From contig CAAGIL010000170.1 in the NCBI GenBank assembly GCA_900769905.1, positions 1 to 64,000 of the forward strand: a stretch of 64,000 bases of DNA, read 5' to 3'. Of the stretch, positions 27,622-38,178 are shown one piece after another. Numbering within the stretch: position 1 is the first letter of the stretch; each line of letters starts with the position of its first letter. Source of the DNA: Rikenellaceae bacterium (GTDB lineage Bacteria > Bacteroidota > Bacteroidia > Bacteroidales > UBA932). A program made the position numbers and the translations under genes. Below the pieces are notes generated by a model. That model did not search any database, was not told where the DNA came from, and saw only the letters and a list, made by a program, of their open reading frames with translations.

Positions 27622-29184
27622 TTATTCCCATCCTTCGTTTTGCTTGATGTTAGGGTTGAGTCGTATCTCGACACCAGGATAAGGAAGCCTGTTATGCCTA
27701 GGTTTGAATCCGTACTTGGAAGTATCATCTCCGTTGTACTTGGTGTAGCTGACGTTACCGTTGGATTCGAGGGCAGGGCACCTGGAACCGTTGTCCTTCA
27801 TCCTGGCCTCTGCCTCACCCCAGCGCAGGAGGTCCTGGAAGCGGAGGCTCTCGCCGCAAAGCTCGATACGCTTCTCCGTCTTGATGTCTTCCAGGGTGAC
27901 ACTGCCTACGGCAGGAGCCTTAGCGCGGGTGCGGATTCTGTTGAAGTACTCGGTAGCCTTGTCTGCGTTGCCTGCCTGGAGGTGAGCCTCAGCGCCGCAA
28001 AGGAGCACTTCCGCAAAACGCATCCAGCGAGGGTTGTTGGTGTCCATAAAGAAGCTCATACCTGAAACATACTGGCTGAAACGGTCCTTGGTGCCTCTCC
28101 ACTTCCACATGAAGTATCCTTCGTTGATGATGCTCTGGCCCACGTTTACGGAGTGGCCGCGCTCCTTCATCTGCTCGTAGGTCTTGAGGGTGCAGTTGAG
28201 ACGGTAACCGTTCTCTCCTTCCACCTTCACAAAATCCTCGTAGAGGCTCTTGGTAGGGTTGAGGAAGCCCCAGCCCGTGTCTGCGAGACCGTCGCCATTG
28301 TTCAACGTCATCTTGTCGGTCCTGTAGTGTATCATTACTCCGGTCAAGTCGAAGTTGTCCCACGCGTTATTGGAGTCGTCGAACTTGATGCTCTCGAAGA
28401 TGCTCTCGCAATTCTGCTTTGCACTCACGCAGAGTATGTTCTCGTAGTCGTCATAGAGCTCGTAGAGCTTGCTGCCCACTACGGCATCAAACTGCTCTGC
28501 CGCCTGGGCGTACTTGTTCTGCCAGAGGTATGCCTTGCCGAGTATTGCCTGGGCGAACTGCTTGGTTACCCTCCAGGTCTTGTCGTTCAAGTTGGACTTC
28601 TCGGTCAGGCGTCCTGAACTGATTGCTTCGGTGAGGTCGGTCTCCACGAGGCCCCAGAGTTCTTCGGTGCTTCCATTAGGCTTCTGGTACTCGCTAGGCT
28701 CAAGCTCGTGGTCCACAAGAGGCGGATTGCCCCACATTGAGATGAGCTCGAAATATGCCCAGGCGCGGAACACCTTTGCCTCCGCCCTTGCGCGCTCCAT
28801 TATCGGGCTGTCTCCGGTCACGTGTCCAAGGACCACGTTTGCCTTGTAGATGATCTGATAGTAACTCTCGAACATTCCCTGAAGCATACTCTGATCAGTG
28901 CCGAAGGTGAACTCGTTGAGCTGCTCCAGCTGGGCGTTGTCATTGCGTCCGCCGCCACCGGCCCAAAAATCGTCGGTAAGCATATTCTTGCCGAGGGTGT
29001 AGTTGTAGTTCAGACCTCTCATCTGGAGGTAGCAGGCCACTATGGCATTCTCTGCATCCTCGTCGGTCTGGTAGTAGGTCTCGTAGTTGAGAACTCCGTG
29101 CTGAGGTATGTCAAGCAGGTGGCTGCAGGAGTTGAGTCCAACCAGTGCTGCAGCTGCAAACATTATTATATTACGGATTTTCAT
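27622..29184 (-). CDS. SusD/RagB-family nutrient-uptake lipoprotein
   Basis: Protein of 520 residues with lipobox LNSC. It has SusD features: TPR-like helices (RAEAKVFRAWAYFELISMWGNPPLV), a C-terminal RTRAKAP..IKTEKRIELCGESLRFQDLLRW and the ending LPYPGVEIRLNPNIKQN. SusD forms the lid of the paired SusC transporter and captures glycans at the surface. It lies 18 bases after susC. Confidence 0.95.
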   Translation of the reverse strand: MKIRNIIMFAAAALVGLNSCSHLLDIPQHGVLNYETYYQTDEDAENAIVACYLQMRGLNYNYTLGKNMLTDDFWAGGGGRNDNAQLEQLNEFTFGTDQSMLQGMFESYYQIIYKANVVLGHVTGDSPIMERARAEAKVFRAWAYFELISMWGNPPLVDHELEPSEYQKPNGSTEELWGLVETDLTEAISSGRLTEKSNLNDKTWRVTKQFAQAILGKAYLWQNKYAQAAEQFDAVVGSKLYELYDDYENILCVSAKQNCESIFESIKFDDSNNAWDNFDLTGVMIHYRTDKMTLNNGDGLADTGWGFLNPTKSLYEDFVKVEGENGYRLNCTLKTYEQMKERGHSVNVGQSIINEGYFMWKWRGTKDRFSQYVSGMSFFMDTNNPRWMRFAEVLLCGAEAHLQAGNADKATEYFNRIRTRAKAPAVGSVTLEDIKTEKRIELCGESLRFQDLLRWGEAEARMKDNGSRCPALESNGNVSYTKYNGDDTSKYGFKPRHNRLPYPGVEIRLNPNIKQNEGWE

Positions 29185-29202
29185 ATCAGAATCATTTTGA
29201 AA

Positions 29203-32200
29203 TTAGAATGTAAGGCTGATGCCGGCAACAACTTTCCTGGAGGTAGGATAGCTTCCCTTGTCCACGCCGAGGGCGCTTCCGACTCCGGTAACCTCAGGGT
29301 CGAGTCCAGGATATGAGGTGAATACGAAGAAGTCGTCAAGAGAGGTATAGATTCTCAGGTTTTCTACTTTAATGCTCTTGAGGAGCTTCTTCGGGAGGGT
29401 GTAGCCGAGCTGTATCTGCTTGATTTTGAAGTAGGATCCGTCAAGCACGCTGGCAGAGGAAATGTAGAACTTCTCCATGTCGTTGGCTCCGGCCTTAGGC
29501 ATGGTGCCGTTCTCGTGGCCGACTTTCCATCTGTCGTCGGTGAAGTAGCTGAGCTTGTTGAGGGTGTAGTCGGAGCGGTTGAGGCAGCAGTAGATGTCAT
29601 TGCCTATGGAACCGGTGCCGAAGAGGATGACATCGAAGCCCTTCCAGGATGCGGAGAGGGTGATACCGTAGTTCGCGTCGGCCATACCCTTGCCGATCAT
29701 GGTCTTGTCGCTGTCGGTGATTGAACCGTCCTCGTTCAGGTCCTTGAAGGTAGGGTTGCCGGTAGCAGGGTCGATGCCGTCGAACTCGTAGCCGTAGAAG
29801 TACCAGGCAGGCTTGCCCACCTCGAAGCGGGTGATGGCGCCGTAGGTATGGAAACCGGTGCCGTCGATGGCGCTGAGGGTAGGGTGGATATAGGTTACTT
29901 CATTCTTGAGGGTGGAGAAGTTTCCGCGAACCTCGTAGCCGAAGTCACCGATCTGGTCGCGCCATCCGAGTTCGAGTTCGATACCGGTATTCTTTATGTT
30001 GCCGGCGTTCACAGGGGAGGCGGTGTTACCCACCACGGTTGAAGGGGTGATACCGGTCACGATGAGGTCCTTGGTCTCCTTGACGAACCAGTCGGCGGAG
30101 AAGCTGAGGCGGTTGTTGAAGAAGCGGCTGTCGATACCGACGTTGGTCTGCTCGGCGGTCTCCCACTTGAGCTCCTTGTTGCCGGTTGCGGACGGAGCGT
30201 AGCCCACGATGTAGTCAGGAAGCTCGGATGAGACAGGGTAGGAACCGGTAGAACTGATCACGGTAGCATAGCGGTAGCCTCCGAGGCTGGCGGTGGAACC
30301 GTTCTGGCCCCAGCTGAGGCGGAGTTTGAGGTGGCTCATCCAGCTCTTTGTGCTCTTGAGGAACTCCTCGTTGGAAAGTACCCATCCTGCGGAAACGGCA
30401 GGGAAGAAGCCCCAGCGCTTCTGGATAGGAAGTACGCTGCTGTCGGCAGCATCAGCGCGCAGGGATACCTGCACCATATACCTGTTGTCGTACTCGTAGT
30501 TCGCACGGCCGAAGTAGGAGAGTTTCCTGCCGTAGCTAGGTTCGCCGCCGCTGACATCCTTGGTGGCATTGCTGGTGGCGTAAGCGAAATACCAGAAGAG
30601 AGGATCGTCCTTCTTGAAGCCTAGGCCGGCCTGGTCGTTACCGCTCTTGGAACCGCTGACTCCGAAAGACCTGGACTCGCTGAAGCTGGTACCCAGCATA
30701 AGTCCGAGATTGTGCTTCTTGATCTGCCTGTTGTAGTTGAGGAAGTTCTCCCACTGCCAGTAGGTGGAGTTACTGCCTCCTGCAGAAACGCTCAGGTACT
30801 TGTTCTGCACCTGGCTGCTGGCGAAGTAGTCGTGGCTTACACCGTAGCTCTCGGAAGAAGAGAGGCGGTAGCTCAGGCGTGAGGTGACGGTAAGGCCTTC
30901 AATCGGCATGAAGTTGATGAAGGTGGTACCGTTGATATTGAAGCCGCGGTTGTAGGAGTCGGAGCTTCCTATCATTATATAAGGGTTTACGCTCTCGCTG
31001 TTGACATAGGCTGATACACCGTAGACGTTGCCGTTGCCGTCTCCGAGCATAGGAGCGTGAGTCTTGTCGTCGTATATCTTCTGCATGTGTGCAGGCAGAT
31101 TGTTCTCCGGATACCAAGGCTTGGTGAGAGGATCGAGAGTCATAAGGGAGAGCAGATAGCTGCCGTACTCGGAGCCTTCAGCCACGGATGAGGACTTGTA
31201 GTACTCGATCTGGTTGTTGGTGCCGATTTCGAGCCAAGGCTTGATCTTCCAGGAAGCGTTGATCATACCGGTGAGGCGGTTGTAGTAATCCTTGTTGCCC
31301 ACTACGATACCGTCGTTGTTGAGGTAGGTTCCTGAGATGTAGATTGACTTTCCCTCATCTCCTGCGGAGAAGGTGAGATTGTGCTTGTGCATATTGGAAT
31401 TCTCGAAACCTGCCCTTACCCAGTCGGTGTTGGTCTCGAAGTCCCAGTTGTTGTAGAACTTCTCGAGGGAAATGAGGTTGGCTTCGGTATAGAAGTCGAT
31501 GTACTGCTCGGAGTTCATAAGGTGAGGGACCTTTGCCACGCTCTGGCTGGAGTACTGATAATCATAGGTGATCTTTCCGTTGCCCTTACCCTTCTTGGTG
31601 GAGATGAGAACGACACCGTTGCCTGCCTCTGCACCGTAGATGGCAGCTGATGCACCGTCCTTGAGCACTTCCATCGAGTCGATGTCGTTAGGGTCGATGC
31701 CGGAGATGTCCTTGGTGAGACGGCCGTCAACTACGTAGAGAGGGTCGCTGGCGTTGTTCGAGCTCACGCCACGGATACGGATGGACGGAGATGCGCCCGG
31801 CCTTGCGGAACCGCTGAGTACCTGTACGCCGGAAGTCTTGCCCTGGAGGGCCTGGCTGGCTGAGGTGATGGTTCTGGCTTCAATGTCCTGAGACTTGACC
31901 TGGGATACGGAACCCGTCATCGAGCTCTTCTTCTGCACACCGTAACCTACCACGACAACTTCGTCGAGCAGCCTGGTGTCAAGCTCCATCTGGACAGTCA
32001 ATCCTGCCGCAGCCTTGCGCTCGGTGGTTACATAACCGATGCAGTTGAATTCAAGTGTGGCCCCTTCAGGCACATCGAGGGCCCAGGTGCCGTCGAGGTC
32101 TGTAGTTGTGCCCGTCTGGGTGCCTTTCACGATGACTCCTACTCCTATCATAGGGAGTTTGTTCTCATCGATGACAGTACCGTTGGCCTTGATCTTTCCC

Positions 32201-32286
32201 TGTCCGGAAAGGTTCAGGCTGGCGAAAATGAAGAGTGCGGCTGTGAGCAGCGCCTTCATTCCGTTTTGGATTAGTTTGGTTCTCAT
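29203..32286 (-). CDS. SusC/RagA-family TonB-dependent outer-membrane transporter
   Basis: Protein of 1027 residues: signal peptide, carboxypeptidase-like domain (KIKANGTVIDENKLPMIGVG), the SusC signature LDEVVVVGYGVQKK before the plug, plug domain (VDGRLTKDISGIDPNDIDS) and a 22-strand-type barrel ending in AGISLTF. It imports oligosaccharides with energy from TonB. Only 26 bases separate it from the upstream carboxylesterase, so it has no separate promoter that I can see. Confidence 0.95.
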   Translation of the reverse strand: MRTKLIQNGMKALLTAALFIFASLNLSGQGKIKANGTVIDENKLPMIGVGVIVKGTQTGTTTDLDGTWALDVPEGATLEFNCIGYVTTERKAAAGLTVQMELDTRLLDEVVVVGYGVQKKSSMTGSVSQVKSQDIEARTITSASQALQGKTSGVQVLSGSARPGASPSIRIRGVSSNNASDPLYVVDGRLTKDISGIDPNDIDSMEVLKDGASAAIYGAEAGNGVVLISTKKGKGNGKITYDYQYSSQSVAKVPHLMNSEQYIDFYTEANLISLEKFYNNWDFETNTDWVRAGFENSNMHKHNLTFSAGDEGKSIYISGTYLNNDGIVVGNKDYYNRLTGMINASWKIKPWLEIGTNNQIEYYKSSSVAEGSEYGSYLLSLMTLDPLTKPWYPENNLPAHMQKIYDDKTHAPMLGDGNGNVYGVSAYVNSESVNPYIMIGSSDSYNRGFNINGTTFINFMPIEGLTVTSRLSYRLSSSESYGVSHDYFASSQVQNKYLSVSAGGSNSTYWQWENFLNYNRQIKKHNLGLMLGTSFSESRSFGVSGSKSGNDQAGLGFKKDDPLFWYFAYATSNATKDVSGGEPSYGRKLSYFGRANYEYDNRYMVQVSLRADAADSSVLPIQKRWGFFPAVSAGWVLSNEEFLKSTKSWMSHLKLRLSWGQNGSTASLGGYRYATVISSTGSYPVSSELPDYIVGYAPSATGNKELKWETAEQTNVGIDSRFFNNRLSFSADWFVKETKDLIVTGITPSTVVGNTASPVNAGNIKNTGIELELGWRDQIGDFGYEVRGNFSTLKNEVTYIHPTLSAIDGTGFHTYGAITRFEVGKPAWYFYGYEFDGIDPATGNPTFKDLNEDGSITDSDKTMIGKGMADANYGITLSASWKGFDVILFGTGSIGNDIYCCLNRSDYTLNKLSYFTDDRWKVGHENGTMPKAGANDMEKFYISSASVLDGSYFKIKQIQLGYTLPKKLLKSIKVENLRIYTSLDDFFVFTSYPGLDPEVTGVGSALGVDKGSYPTSRKVVAGISLTF

Positions 32287-32312
32287 TGTTGAATATAATT
32301 AGATTAGTGATG

Positions 32313-33962
32313 TTAAAATCCTCTTGTAGGGAAAGTTCTTATGAAATCAATCAGTTCCTTGTCGTGATTGTGGGCTATGCGGCTCTCGTTGTCGAAGAGC
32401 ATCGTGGCCCTGTCAGTGCAGTTGAATTCTTCCCACTCGGGAAGGTCTTCGGTATTCGGGTTGCCGGTGCGGGCAAAATTGGCCCAGCTGTGGCTCATCT
32501 TGGCAGCGAGTTCCAGGGCCTGCTTGCCGCCACCGGTCATGCTGGCGTGTCTGCCGGCATTGTTGAACACGAAAGGTATCTCCATACAGTGGGTGCTGCG
32601 CAGGATTCCGTCAAGGACAGGGGACTCCCAGCAGAACATATACAGGTACACCGGTGCCCCGTTCTGGCGGCACTTGCGCGCAGCCTGTTCCAGAGCGCTC
32701 GGGCGGAAGGTGAAATCAAGGTCGATCAGGTCGGCCGGCTTGTATCCGGGGTACGCCTTGCCCACGAGGTCGAGGAAACGGGATGTTGCGTCGCCATAAC
32801 TTGCCTCGAGCAACTTCACTGCATCCTCCTTGCTGATGTTGCGGAGCTGCGGAGCGTAGGTGGTGGCGCTGAACTCGTGTTTGGTGGTGCCTATAATCAT
32901 AGGTATGTCGGCTGACATTGCCGGAGCCTGCGGGTCGAAAGGCTGGCTCGGGAGCACGGATGCGTCTACGGTCGGAGCCCATCCGAAGATGAACGACGCT
33001 ATCCCGTCCTTCCTTGCTTCCTTTTCAACCTCTGCCACAGCCTTTTCCCCTGCGGCCAGCAGTTCCCTGTAAGGCACTTTTTCGATTTCATCGATGTTGG
33101 AGGCGTTGAGCCCGAGATTGCGTACCGTGGCGGCACCGATTTTCCTGGAATACCTGGATTCCATAGTCTGGAGCATTGAACCGCTCTGGACTATTGCCTT
33201 GTGGAACAGGCCCTTTGCGGCCGGAGTCGCCATAAGGGTGGTAACCTTTCCGCCACCGCCTGACTGGCCGAAAATGGTGACGTTGTCCGGATCCCCGCCG
33301 AAGCCGGCGATGTTGTCCTTTACCCACTGGAGGGCGGCAACCATATCCAGAAGTCCGGCGTTACCCGACTTGGCATATTTCTCGCCGAAGGCGGAGAGGT
33401 CAAGGAAACCGAGCACGTTGAGACGGTGGTTGATGGATACTACCACCACATCCTCGGATGCGGCGAGGGAGGTACCGTCATACGAAGGCAGCTCCTGGCC
33501 GGAACCGGCGGAATATCCGCCGCCGTGCAGCCATACCATCACCGGCCTCTTGGTGTTGTCCCCAATCTTCGGAGTCCAGATGTTGAGCCTGAGGCAGTCT
33601 TCTGAACTGAAACCGTCGTCCCAGTTGAAGGCGAAGGCAATCTCGTCGTTCAGCCACCCCTGCCTGTCCTGTTGAGGGCAGACCGGACCGTACTGGCGGC
33701 AGCTGCGGATTCCGTCCCAGCTTTCCACAGGATGCGGCGGCTGGAACCTTTCAGCCCTGGCATAAGGGATGCCCTTGTAGATGAATATTCCGTTTTCGAT
33801 GTAGCCGGCGACCTTTCCCTTGTCGGTACTGACCACCGCTACCGAAGAAGATGCGGAGATTTCCGGTGCAGTGACGCAAGCCTCGGAAACTGTCCGCCTG
33901 CAGCAGGAAGATGCGGCCAGTGCGAGCCCCATCATTCCGATAAATAGCTTCAATGCTTTCAT
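32313..33962 (-). CDS. Type-B carboxylesterase, first gene of the polysaccharide-utilisation operon
   Basis: Protein of about 549 residues from ATG 33962, with a lipoprotein-like signal (AASSC). It shows the carboxylesterase type-B signature FGGDPDNVTIFGQSGGGG (nucleophile Ser near 234), the EDCLRLNIWTP motif and the oxyanion loop LHGGGYSAGSG. The family cleaves carboxylic esters; with SusC/SusD it may remove acyl groups from imported glycans. ATG at 33974 (MPIIM) is an alternative; the longer frame further upstream runs through the divergent regulatory region and lacks a signal peptide. Confidence 0.88.
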   Translation of the reverse strand: MKALKLFIGMMGLALAASSCCRRTVSEACVTAPEISASSSVAVVSTDKGKVAGYIENGIFIYKGIPYARAERFQPPHPVESWDGIRSCRQYGPVCPQQDRQGWLNDEIAFAFNWDDGFSSEDCLRLNIWTPKIGDNTKRPVMVWLHGGGYSAGSGQELPSYDGTSLAASEDVVVVSINHRLNVLGFLDLSAFGEKYAKSGNAGLLDMVAALQWVKDNIAGFGGDPDNVTIFGQSGGGGKVTTLMATPAAKGLFHKAIVQSGSMLQTMESRYSRKIGAATVRNLGLNASNIDEIEKVPYRELLAAGEKAVAEVEKEARKDGIASFIFGWAPTVDASVLPSQPFDPQAPAMSADIPMIIGTTKHEFSATTYAPQLRNISKEDAVKLLEASYGDATSRFLDLVGKAYPGYKPADLIDLDFTFRPSALEQAARKCRQNGAPVYLYMFCWESPVLDGILRSTHCMEIPFVFNNAGRHASMTGGGKQALELAAKMSHSWANFARTGNPNTEDLPEWEEFNCTDRATMLFDNESRIAHNHDKELIDFIRTFPTRGF

Positions 33963-34063
33963 AATGATTGGCATAGTTTTATACGTATGCAAAGTTCTAC
34001 ATTCCATTTCGCAGCGGCTTGCTGCTTTGTTTTTCTTTTTTTCTTTCCTGTAAATCGGGTTGT

Positions 34064-34151
34064 CGGATTTGTTCATTTGTTTTCAGATTTGTTCAAATCC
34101 CGTCATTTTAATGCGATTTTGAAATTTTATTCGTATATTTCGGATGATTTG
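34064..34151. promoter_or_regulatory. Repeated GATTTG elements, candidate regulator-binding sites
   Basis: GATTTGTTCA occurs at 34064-34073 and 34084-34093, exactly 20 bases apart (two helical turns). The second copy is part of the inverted repeat GATTTGTTCAAATC. A third GATTTG, continuing AACA, is at 34146-34151. They lie between the divergent carboxylesterase and hybrid regulator genes, where the AraC-type DNA-binding domain of the regulator would be expected to bind. Confidence 0.45.
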
Positions 34152-34163
34152 AACAGCCCACAT

Positions 34164-37100
34164 ATGAAAATGAGATTCCTGGTGGCTGCCCTGGCCATCC
34201 TGATTTCCGCAAATATTTCTTCAGCATCAACCGAGATTTCCGATGCTCTTTCCAACGACAGAATCACTGCCATTACCCAGGATATGCAGGGTCATATATG
34301 GATAGGTACCTTCAGGGGCCTTAACAAGTTTGACTCCCACGCATATCATCAGTATTTCTGCGGGACGGATGAGCCCAACGCCCTCCCGGACAATCAGATA
34401 CGTTGCCTGCATACCGATGTTTCCGGCCGCCTCTGGGTCGGCACCGTCAACGGCATATGCCGCTACAGGGACGATGACAGCTTCGAAACCATCCCTGCCT
34501 ATGGCATACAGAGCAAGAATGTGGGTCAGATCCTCGAGACCAGGTCCGGCAAGCTTCTCATCAACACTTCCGATGCAATCAGCCTTTACAAGCCGGAATC
34601 AGACTGCTTTGAAAGCATCATAACCGTATATTCGCGAGCCTTGAAGTATATCACGGCAGCCTACGTGTCCCCTGATGACAGGCTGTGGATACTCGGGGAC
34701 CGCCTGTACTGCTTCGATACCGGGAACTTCCACATGCTCAATTCTTATCTGCTGCCCCAGGAAGAGCTGCTGAGTGCCTGCATGACCCCTGACGGGTCAA
34801 TATGGATGAGTTTTGAGGACGGCATGTATCTTTTCAGCGTGGCCAGGGAGTCCTTTGTCGCCCTGCCTGAGTCAATGACCGGAAGCGCAGCCCTGTCTTC
34901 CACGCCTATTACCCAGATGTATCTGTGCTCCGGCAATCTCCTGCTCCTCTCCGATAACTCGGATGCTTTTGCATACAATTTCGGAGATGGAACCCTAACG
35001 CGCCAGTCGGATCCGGATTTTGAATTTTCCATTCCGGACTTCATAATCAGCAATGTCTTTGAGGATAGGGACAAGAACATCTGGTGGTGCTCCTATGACC
35101 AGGGCTACAAGGTCTCTTATGCGTACAAGGAACGCTTCGGCAACCATTCCCTCAATACTGCCTTGAGCGGGCGCTCCGTAATTGCCCTGGAACTCTCCGA
35201 TGATGACAGGCTTTTCATTGCCACTTTGCGCGACGGCATCTTCACCTACAAGCTTTCTGACGGCTCCTTTTCCGGGACCCCGCTTAGAATAGGAGGAAAG
35301 GAATACAGGAATCCTTACATTACCGATATGGAAGCTCAGGAAGGATCTTATCTTTGGATTGCCACCTATAAAAACGTCTTCCTCACTCGCGTATCCGATA
35401 AGGAATTGACTGTACTTCATACTTGGGACGTGCCTATGTGCCTCTGTCTCAAGGGAGATGATGAGGGTTATGTATGGGCGGCAACTAACTACGGAAAAAT
35501 CCTGCGTCTCGGCAGGGACGGCAGCGTGCAGGCCGTGGATCTTCACATCTCTCCGGAATCCTACAGCTTCGTGGGCGGAATAGATCTGCTTCCGTCCGGC
35601 AACGTGATTGTGAGCACTTTCCGTAACGGACTATACGAGATTGACCGCAATACACTGTCAGCCGGACATATAGATTTCTCTGAAGAGGAGTGGTCGCGTT
35701 GCATAGCCCGTTCTCTCTTCATACCTTCTGCCATCTGCGTAGACAGCAAGGGAATGGTTTGGCTTGGCACCGTGGCCAACGGACTGCTCAGGTATGACCC
35801 TGCAAGCGGACGGCTTCAGCCGGTTCCGGGAACCCCGTGTGACGATATTTGCAGCATAGAAGAGGACCAGCAGGGCAATCTTTGGATAAGCACCCAGCAC
35901 GGACTGGCGAAATATGACAGGACTGTGGGCCGCTTCATCAACTGGTTCAAGTCGGACGGGATCGGTGGCAACCAGTTCTATGACAGGGCTTCCTGCAAGA
36001 CGAAAAACGGGGCATTGATCTTCGGAGGCACCCACGGAATCACCCTCTTTGACCCGTTGGTGCTCATGGAAAAGAGGAATGTGCCTCTGGTTTTCGAAGC
36101 CCTCAAGGTGAACAACTGTTACATCAAGCCCGGGGATGGAAAATGCATCTCCAAGGCGATGAACTTCAACCCCCCGCTAAGGCTCAAATATGACGAAGGC
36201 AGTTTCGGCATCGCGTTCACGGCCCTGGATTACAGCGAGTTCGACCGCGTGCGCTACGCATACAAACTGGAAGGATACGACAGGTTCTGGATAGATGCCA
36301 CGGGTAGCAGGGAGGCCTTGTATACCAATGTGCCGGCCGGGAAATACTCCTTCAAGGTGCGAATCAGCAATATGGACCGCACGGAAATCCTGGCAGAGAA
36401 CAGCCTGGACATTACCATAGACAGGCCTTTCTGGCGCAGCTGGTGGGCATATCTGCTGTATCTCAGCATCGCTATCTGCATAATTCTGACCATTGTCAGC
36501 TACAGGCGCCGCCTCAGCCTGGAAAAGCAGGCCAGGGAAAAGGCCTCGATGGAAAGGGAGCAGGAGAAGAGGATGAACGAGATGAACATGAGTTTCTTCG
36601 CGAACATCTCCCACGAATTCAGAACCCCTCTCACGATGATAGCGGCCCCCGTGGCCCAGCTTTCCGAGTCCTCTTCCATTGACGGGGAGGGCAGGCGACT
36701 GCTCGACATAGTGCGCAGGAACATAAACAGGATGCTCAGGCTCGTGAACCAGCTTCTGGATTTCAACAAGATGGAGAATGATAGCCTGAAACTGAAAGTG
36801 CGCAAGGTGGATGTGGTGGCCCTGTTGCGCTATATGGTGGATACCTTCAAGGTGAATGCGGAGGAAAAGGGCATAAGCTTGGTGAGCTGGGGCATAGAGG
36901 ATTCTCTTACGGCTTGGATAGACGATGACAAGATAGACAAAATCTGTTTCAATCTGCTCTCTAATGCAATGAAATTCACGAGCCAGGGCGGGAAGATAGA
37001 AATCAGCCTCGATTGCCTGACCCGTGAGGAGGCATCCAGGCTCTTCAAACTCGGGGAGAAGGACACCGACACCAGGTATGTCAAAATTACGGTCAAGGAT

Positions 37101-38171
37101 TCAGGTCCCGGAATACCGGAAGACCAGCTCGAGAAAATATTCGAGCGCTACTACCAGTTGGACAACAATGTGCGAGGGGCATACAACTGGGGCACGGGCA
37201 TAGGCCTGTACTACGCAAGGTCGCTCGCCACCATCCATCACGGCTGGCTCCAGGCAGCCAACAGGAGCGATATGCGCGGTGCGGAGTTCACCCTGCTCGT
37301 ACCGGCAAGCGAGTCCTCATACGCAGAGGAAGAGAAGGGTAGGGAAGAAGGAGGAATATTCGTGAAGCAGGAGGCACTGCAGTGCCACGGATTTGCAGAT
37401 GAGACCCCGGCGGACGACAGGAAGCACAGCGTTCTCGTGGTTGACGATGACGCCGAAATCGTCAGATACATGAGGGAACTCCTGTCCGCCCAGTACAATG
37501 TCATCTACAAATACGACGCGGATTCTGCGTTCAACGCCATCAAGAAGGATGCGCCGGACATAGTCATAAGCGACGTGGTGATGCCGGGGAAGACGGGTTA
37601 CGAACTCTGCCGCGACATCAAGGGTTCCCTGCAGCTCTCGCATATCCCGGTAATCCTGCTCACGGCGAAGGCAAATGTGGACGACCAGGTCGAGGGTCTC
37701 GACTGTGGCGCGGATGCATATGTCACCAAGCCTTTCGAGCCTCAGTATCTGCTGGCGTTGGTCAACTCCCAGATAAAGAACAGGGAAAAGATCAAGTCGA
37801 TGCTTTCCCAGGCCACAGAAGTCGCTTCACTGGAAGAAAACGTGCTCTCCGAGCAGGACAATGCCTTTATGAAGGAGCTCTACGAGCTTATGGAAGATGA
37901 ACTTTCGAATGACGAACTCGATGTCAGCGGAATGACTGAGAGGCTGCATATTTCCAGGACCAAGTTCTATTACAAGGTCAAGGGCCTTACGGGCGAGAAT
38001 CCAAGCGTTTTCTTCAAGCGCTACAAGCTCAACCGTGCCGCGCAGTTCCTCCGCGACCGTAAGTACAACATATCCGAAGTTGCCGACATGACCGGCTTCA
38101 GCACCCTGTCCCATTTCTCCACCAGCTTCAAGAAACAGTTCGGAGTGTCCCCAAGCGATTATCTAAAATAA
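34164..38171 (+). CDS. Hybrid two-component system regulator of the polysaccharide-utilisation locus
   Basis: Protein of about 1335 residues from ATG 34164, with a signal sequence. Order: periplasmic beta-propeller repeats (HIWIGTFRGLNKFD, LWVGTVNGICRY), a Y_Y_Y domain (YAYKLEGYDRFW), one membrane span near residues 760-780, HisKA (NISHEFRTPL, His near 816), HATPase, receiver (DIVISDVVMPGKTGYE, Asp near 1136) and an AraC-type helix-turn-helix at the C terminus. Such proteins bind a glycan fragment outside the inner membrane and activate their locus. It is divergent from the carboxylesterase-susC-susD operon. An in-frame start at 33987 would add about 59 residues through the regulatory region and is less likely. 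Confidence 0.95.
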   Translation: MKMRFLVAALAILISANISSASTEISDALSNDRITAITQDMQGHIWIGTFRGLNKFDSHAYHQYFCGTDEPNALPDNQIRCLHTDVSGRLWVGTVNGICRYRDDDSFETIPAYGIQSKNVGQILETRSGKLLINTSDAISLYKPESDCFESIITVYSRALKYITAAYVSPDDRLWILGDRLYCFDTGNFHMLNSYLLPQEELLSACMTPDGSIWMSFEDGMYLFSVARESFVALPESMTGSAALSSTPITQMYLCSGNLLLLSDNSDAFAYNFGDGTLTRQSDPDFEFSIPDFIISNVFEDRDKNIWWCSYDQGYKVSYAYKERFGNHSLNTALSGRSVIALELSDDDRLFIATLRDGIFTYKLSDGSFSGTPLRIGGKEYRNPYITDMEAQEGSYLWIATYKNVFLTRVSDKELTVLHTWDVPMCLCLKGDDEGYVWAATNYGKILRLGRDGSVQAVDLHISPESYSFVGGIDLLPSGNVIVSTFRNGLYEIDRNTLSAGHIDFSEEEWSRCIARSLFIPSAICVDSKGMVWLGTVANGLLRYDPASGRLQPVPGTPCDDICSIEEDQQGNLWISTQHGLAKYDRTVGRFINWFKSDGIGGNQFYDRASCKTKNGALIFGGTHGITLFDPLVLMEKRNVPLVFEALKVNNCYIKPGDGKCISKAMNFNPPLRLKYDEGSFGIAFTALDYSEFDRVRYAYKLEGYDRFWIDATGSREALYTNVPAGKYSFKVRISNMDRTEILAENSLDITIDRPFWRSWWAYLLYLSIAICIILTIVSYRRRLSLEKQAREKASMEREQEKRMNEMNMSFFANISHEFRTPLTMIAAPVAQLSESSSIDGEGRRLLDIVRRNINRMLRLVNQLLDFNKMENDSLKLKVRKVDVVALLRYMVDTFKVNAEEKGISLVSWGIEDSLTAWIDDDKIDKICFNLLSNAMKFTSQGGKIEISLDCLTREEASRLFKLGEKDTDTRYVKITVKDSGPGIPEDQLEKIFERYYQLDNNVRGAYNWGTGIGLYYARSLATIHHGWLQAANRSDMRGAEFTLLVPASESSYAEEEKGREEGGIFVKQEALQCHGFADETPADDRKHSVLVVDDDAEIVRYMRELLSAQYNVIYKYDADSAFNAIKKDAPDIVISDVVMPGKTGYELCRDIKGSLQLSHIPVILLTAKANVDDQVEGLDCGADAYVTKPFEPQYLLALVNSQIKNREKIKSMLSQATEVASLEENVLSEQDNAFMKELYELMEDELSNDELDVSGMTERLHISRTKFYYKVKGLTGENPSVFFKRYKLNRAAQFLRDRKYNISEVADMTGFSTLSHFSTSFKKQFGVSPSDYLK

Positions 38172-38178
38172 AATTTAG

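Noticed and set aside
33975..34163. Long N-terminal extensions of the carboxylesterase and the hybrid regulator into each other
   Set aside because: Both frames can be extended, but the extensions overlap on opposite strands, lack signal peptides and cover the regulatory repeats.
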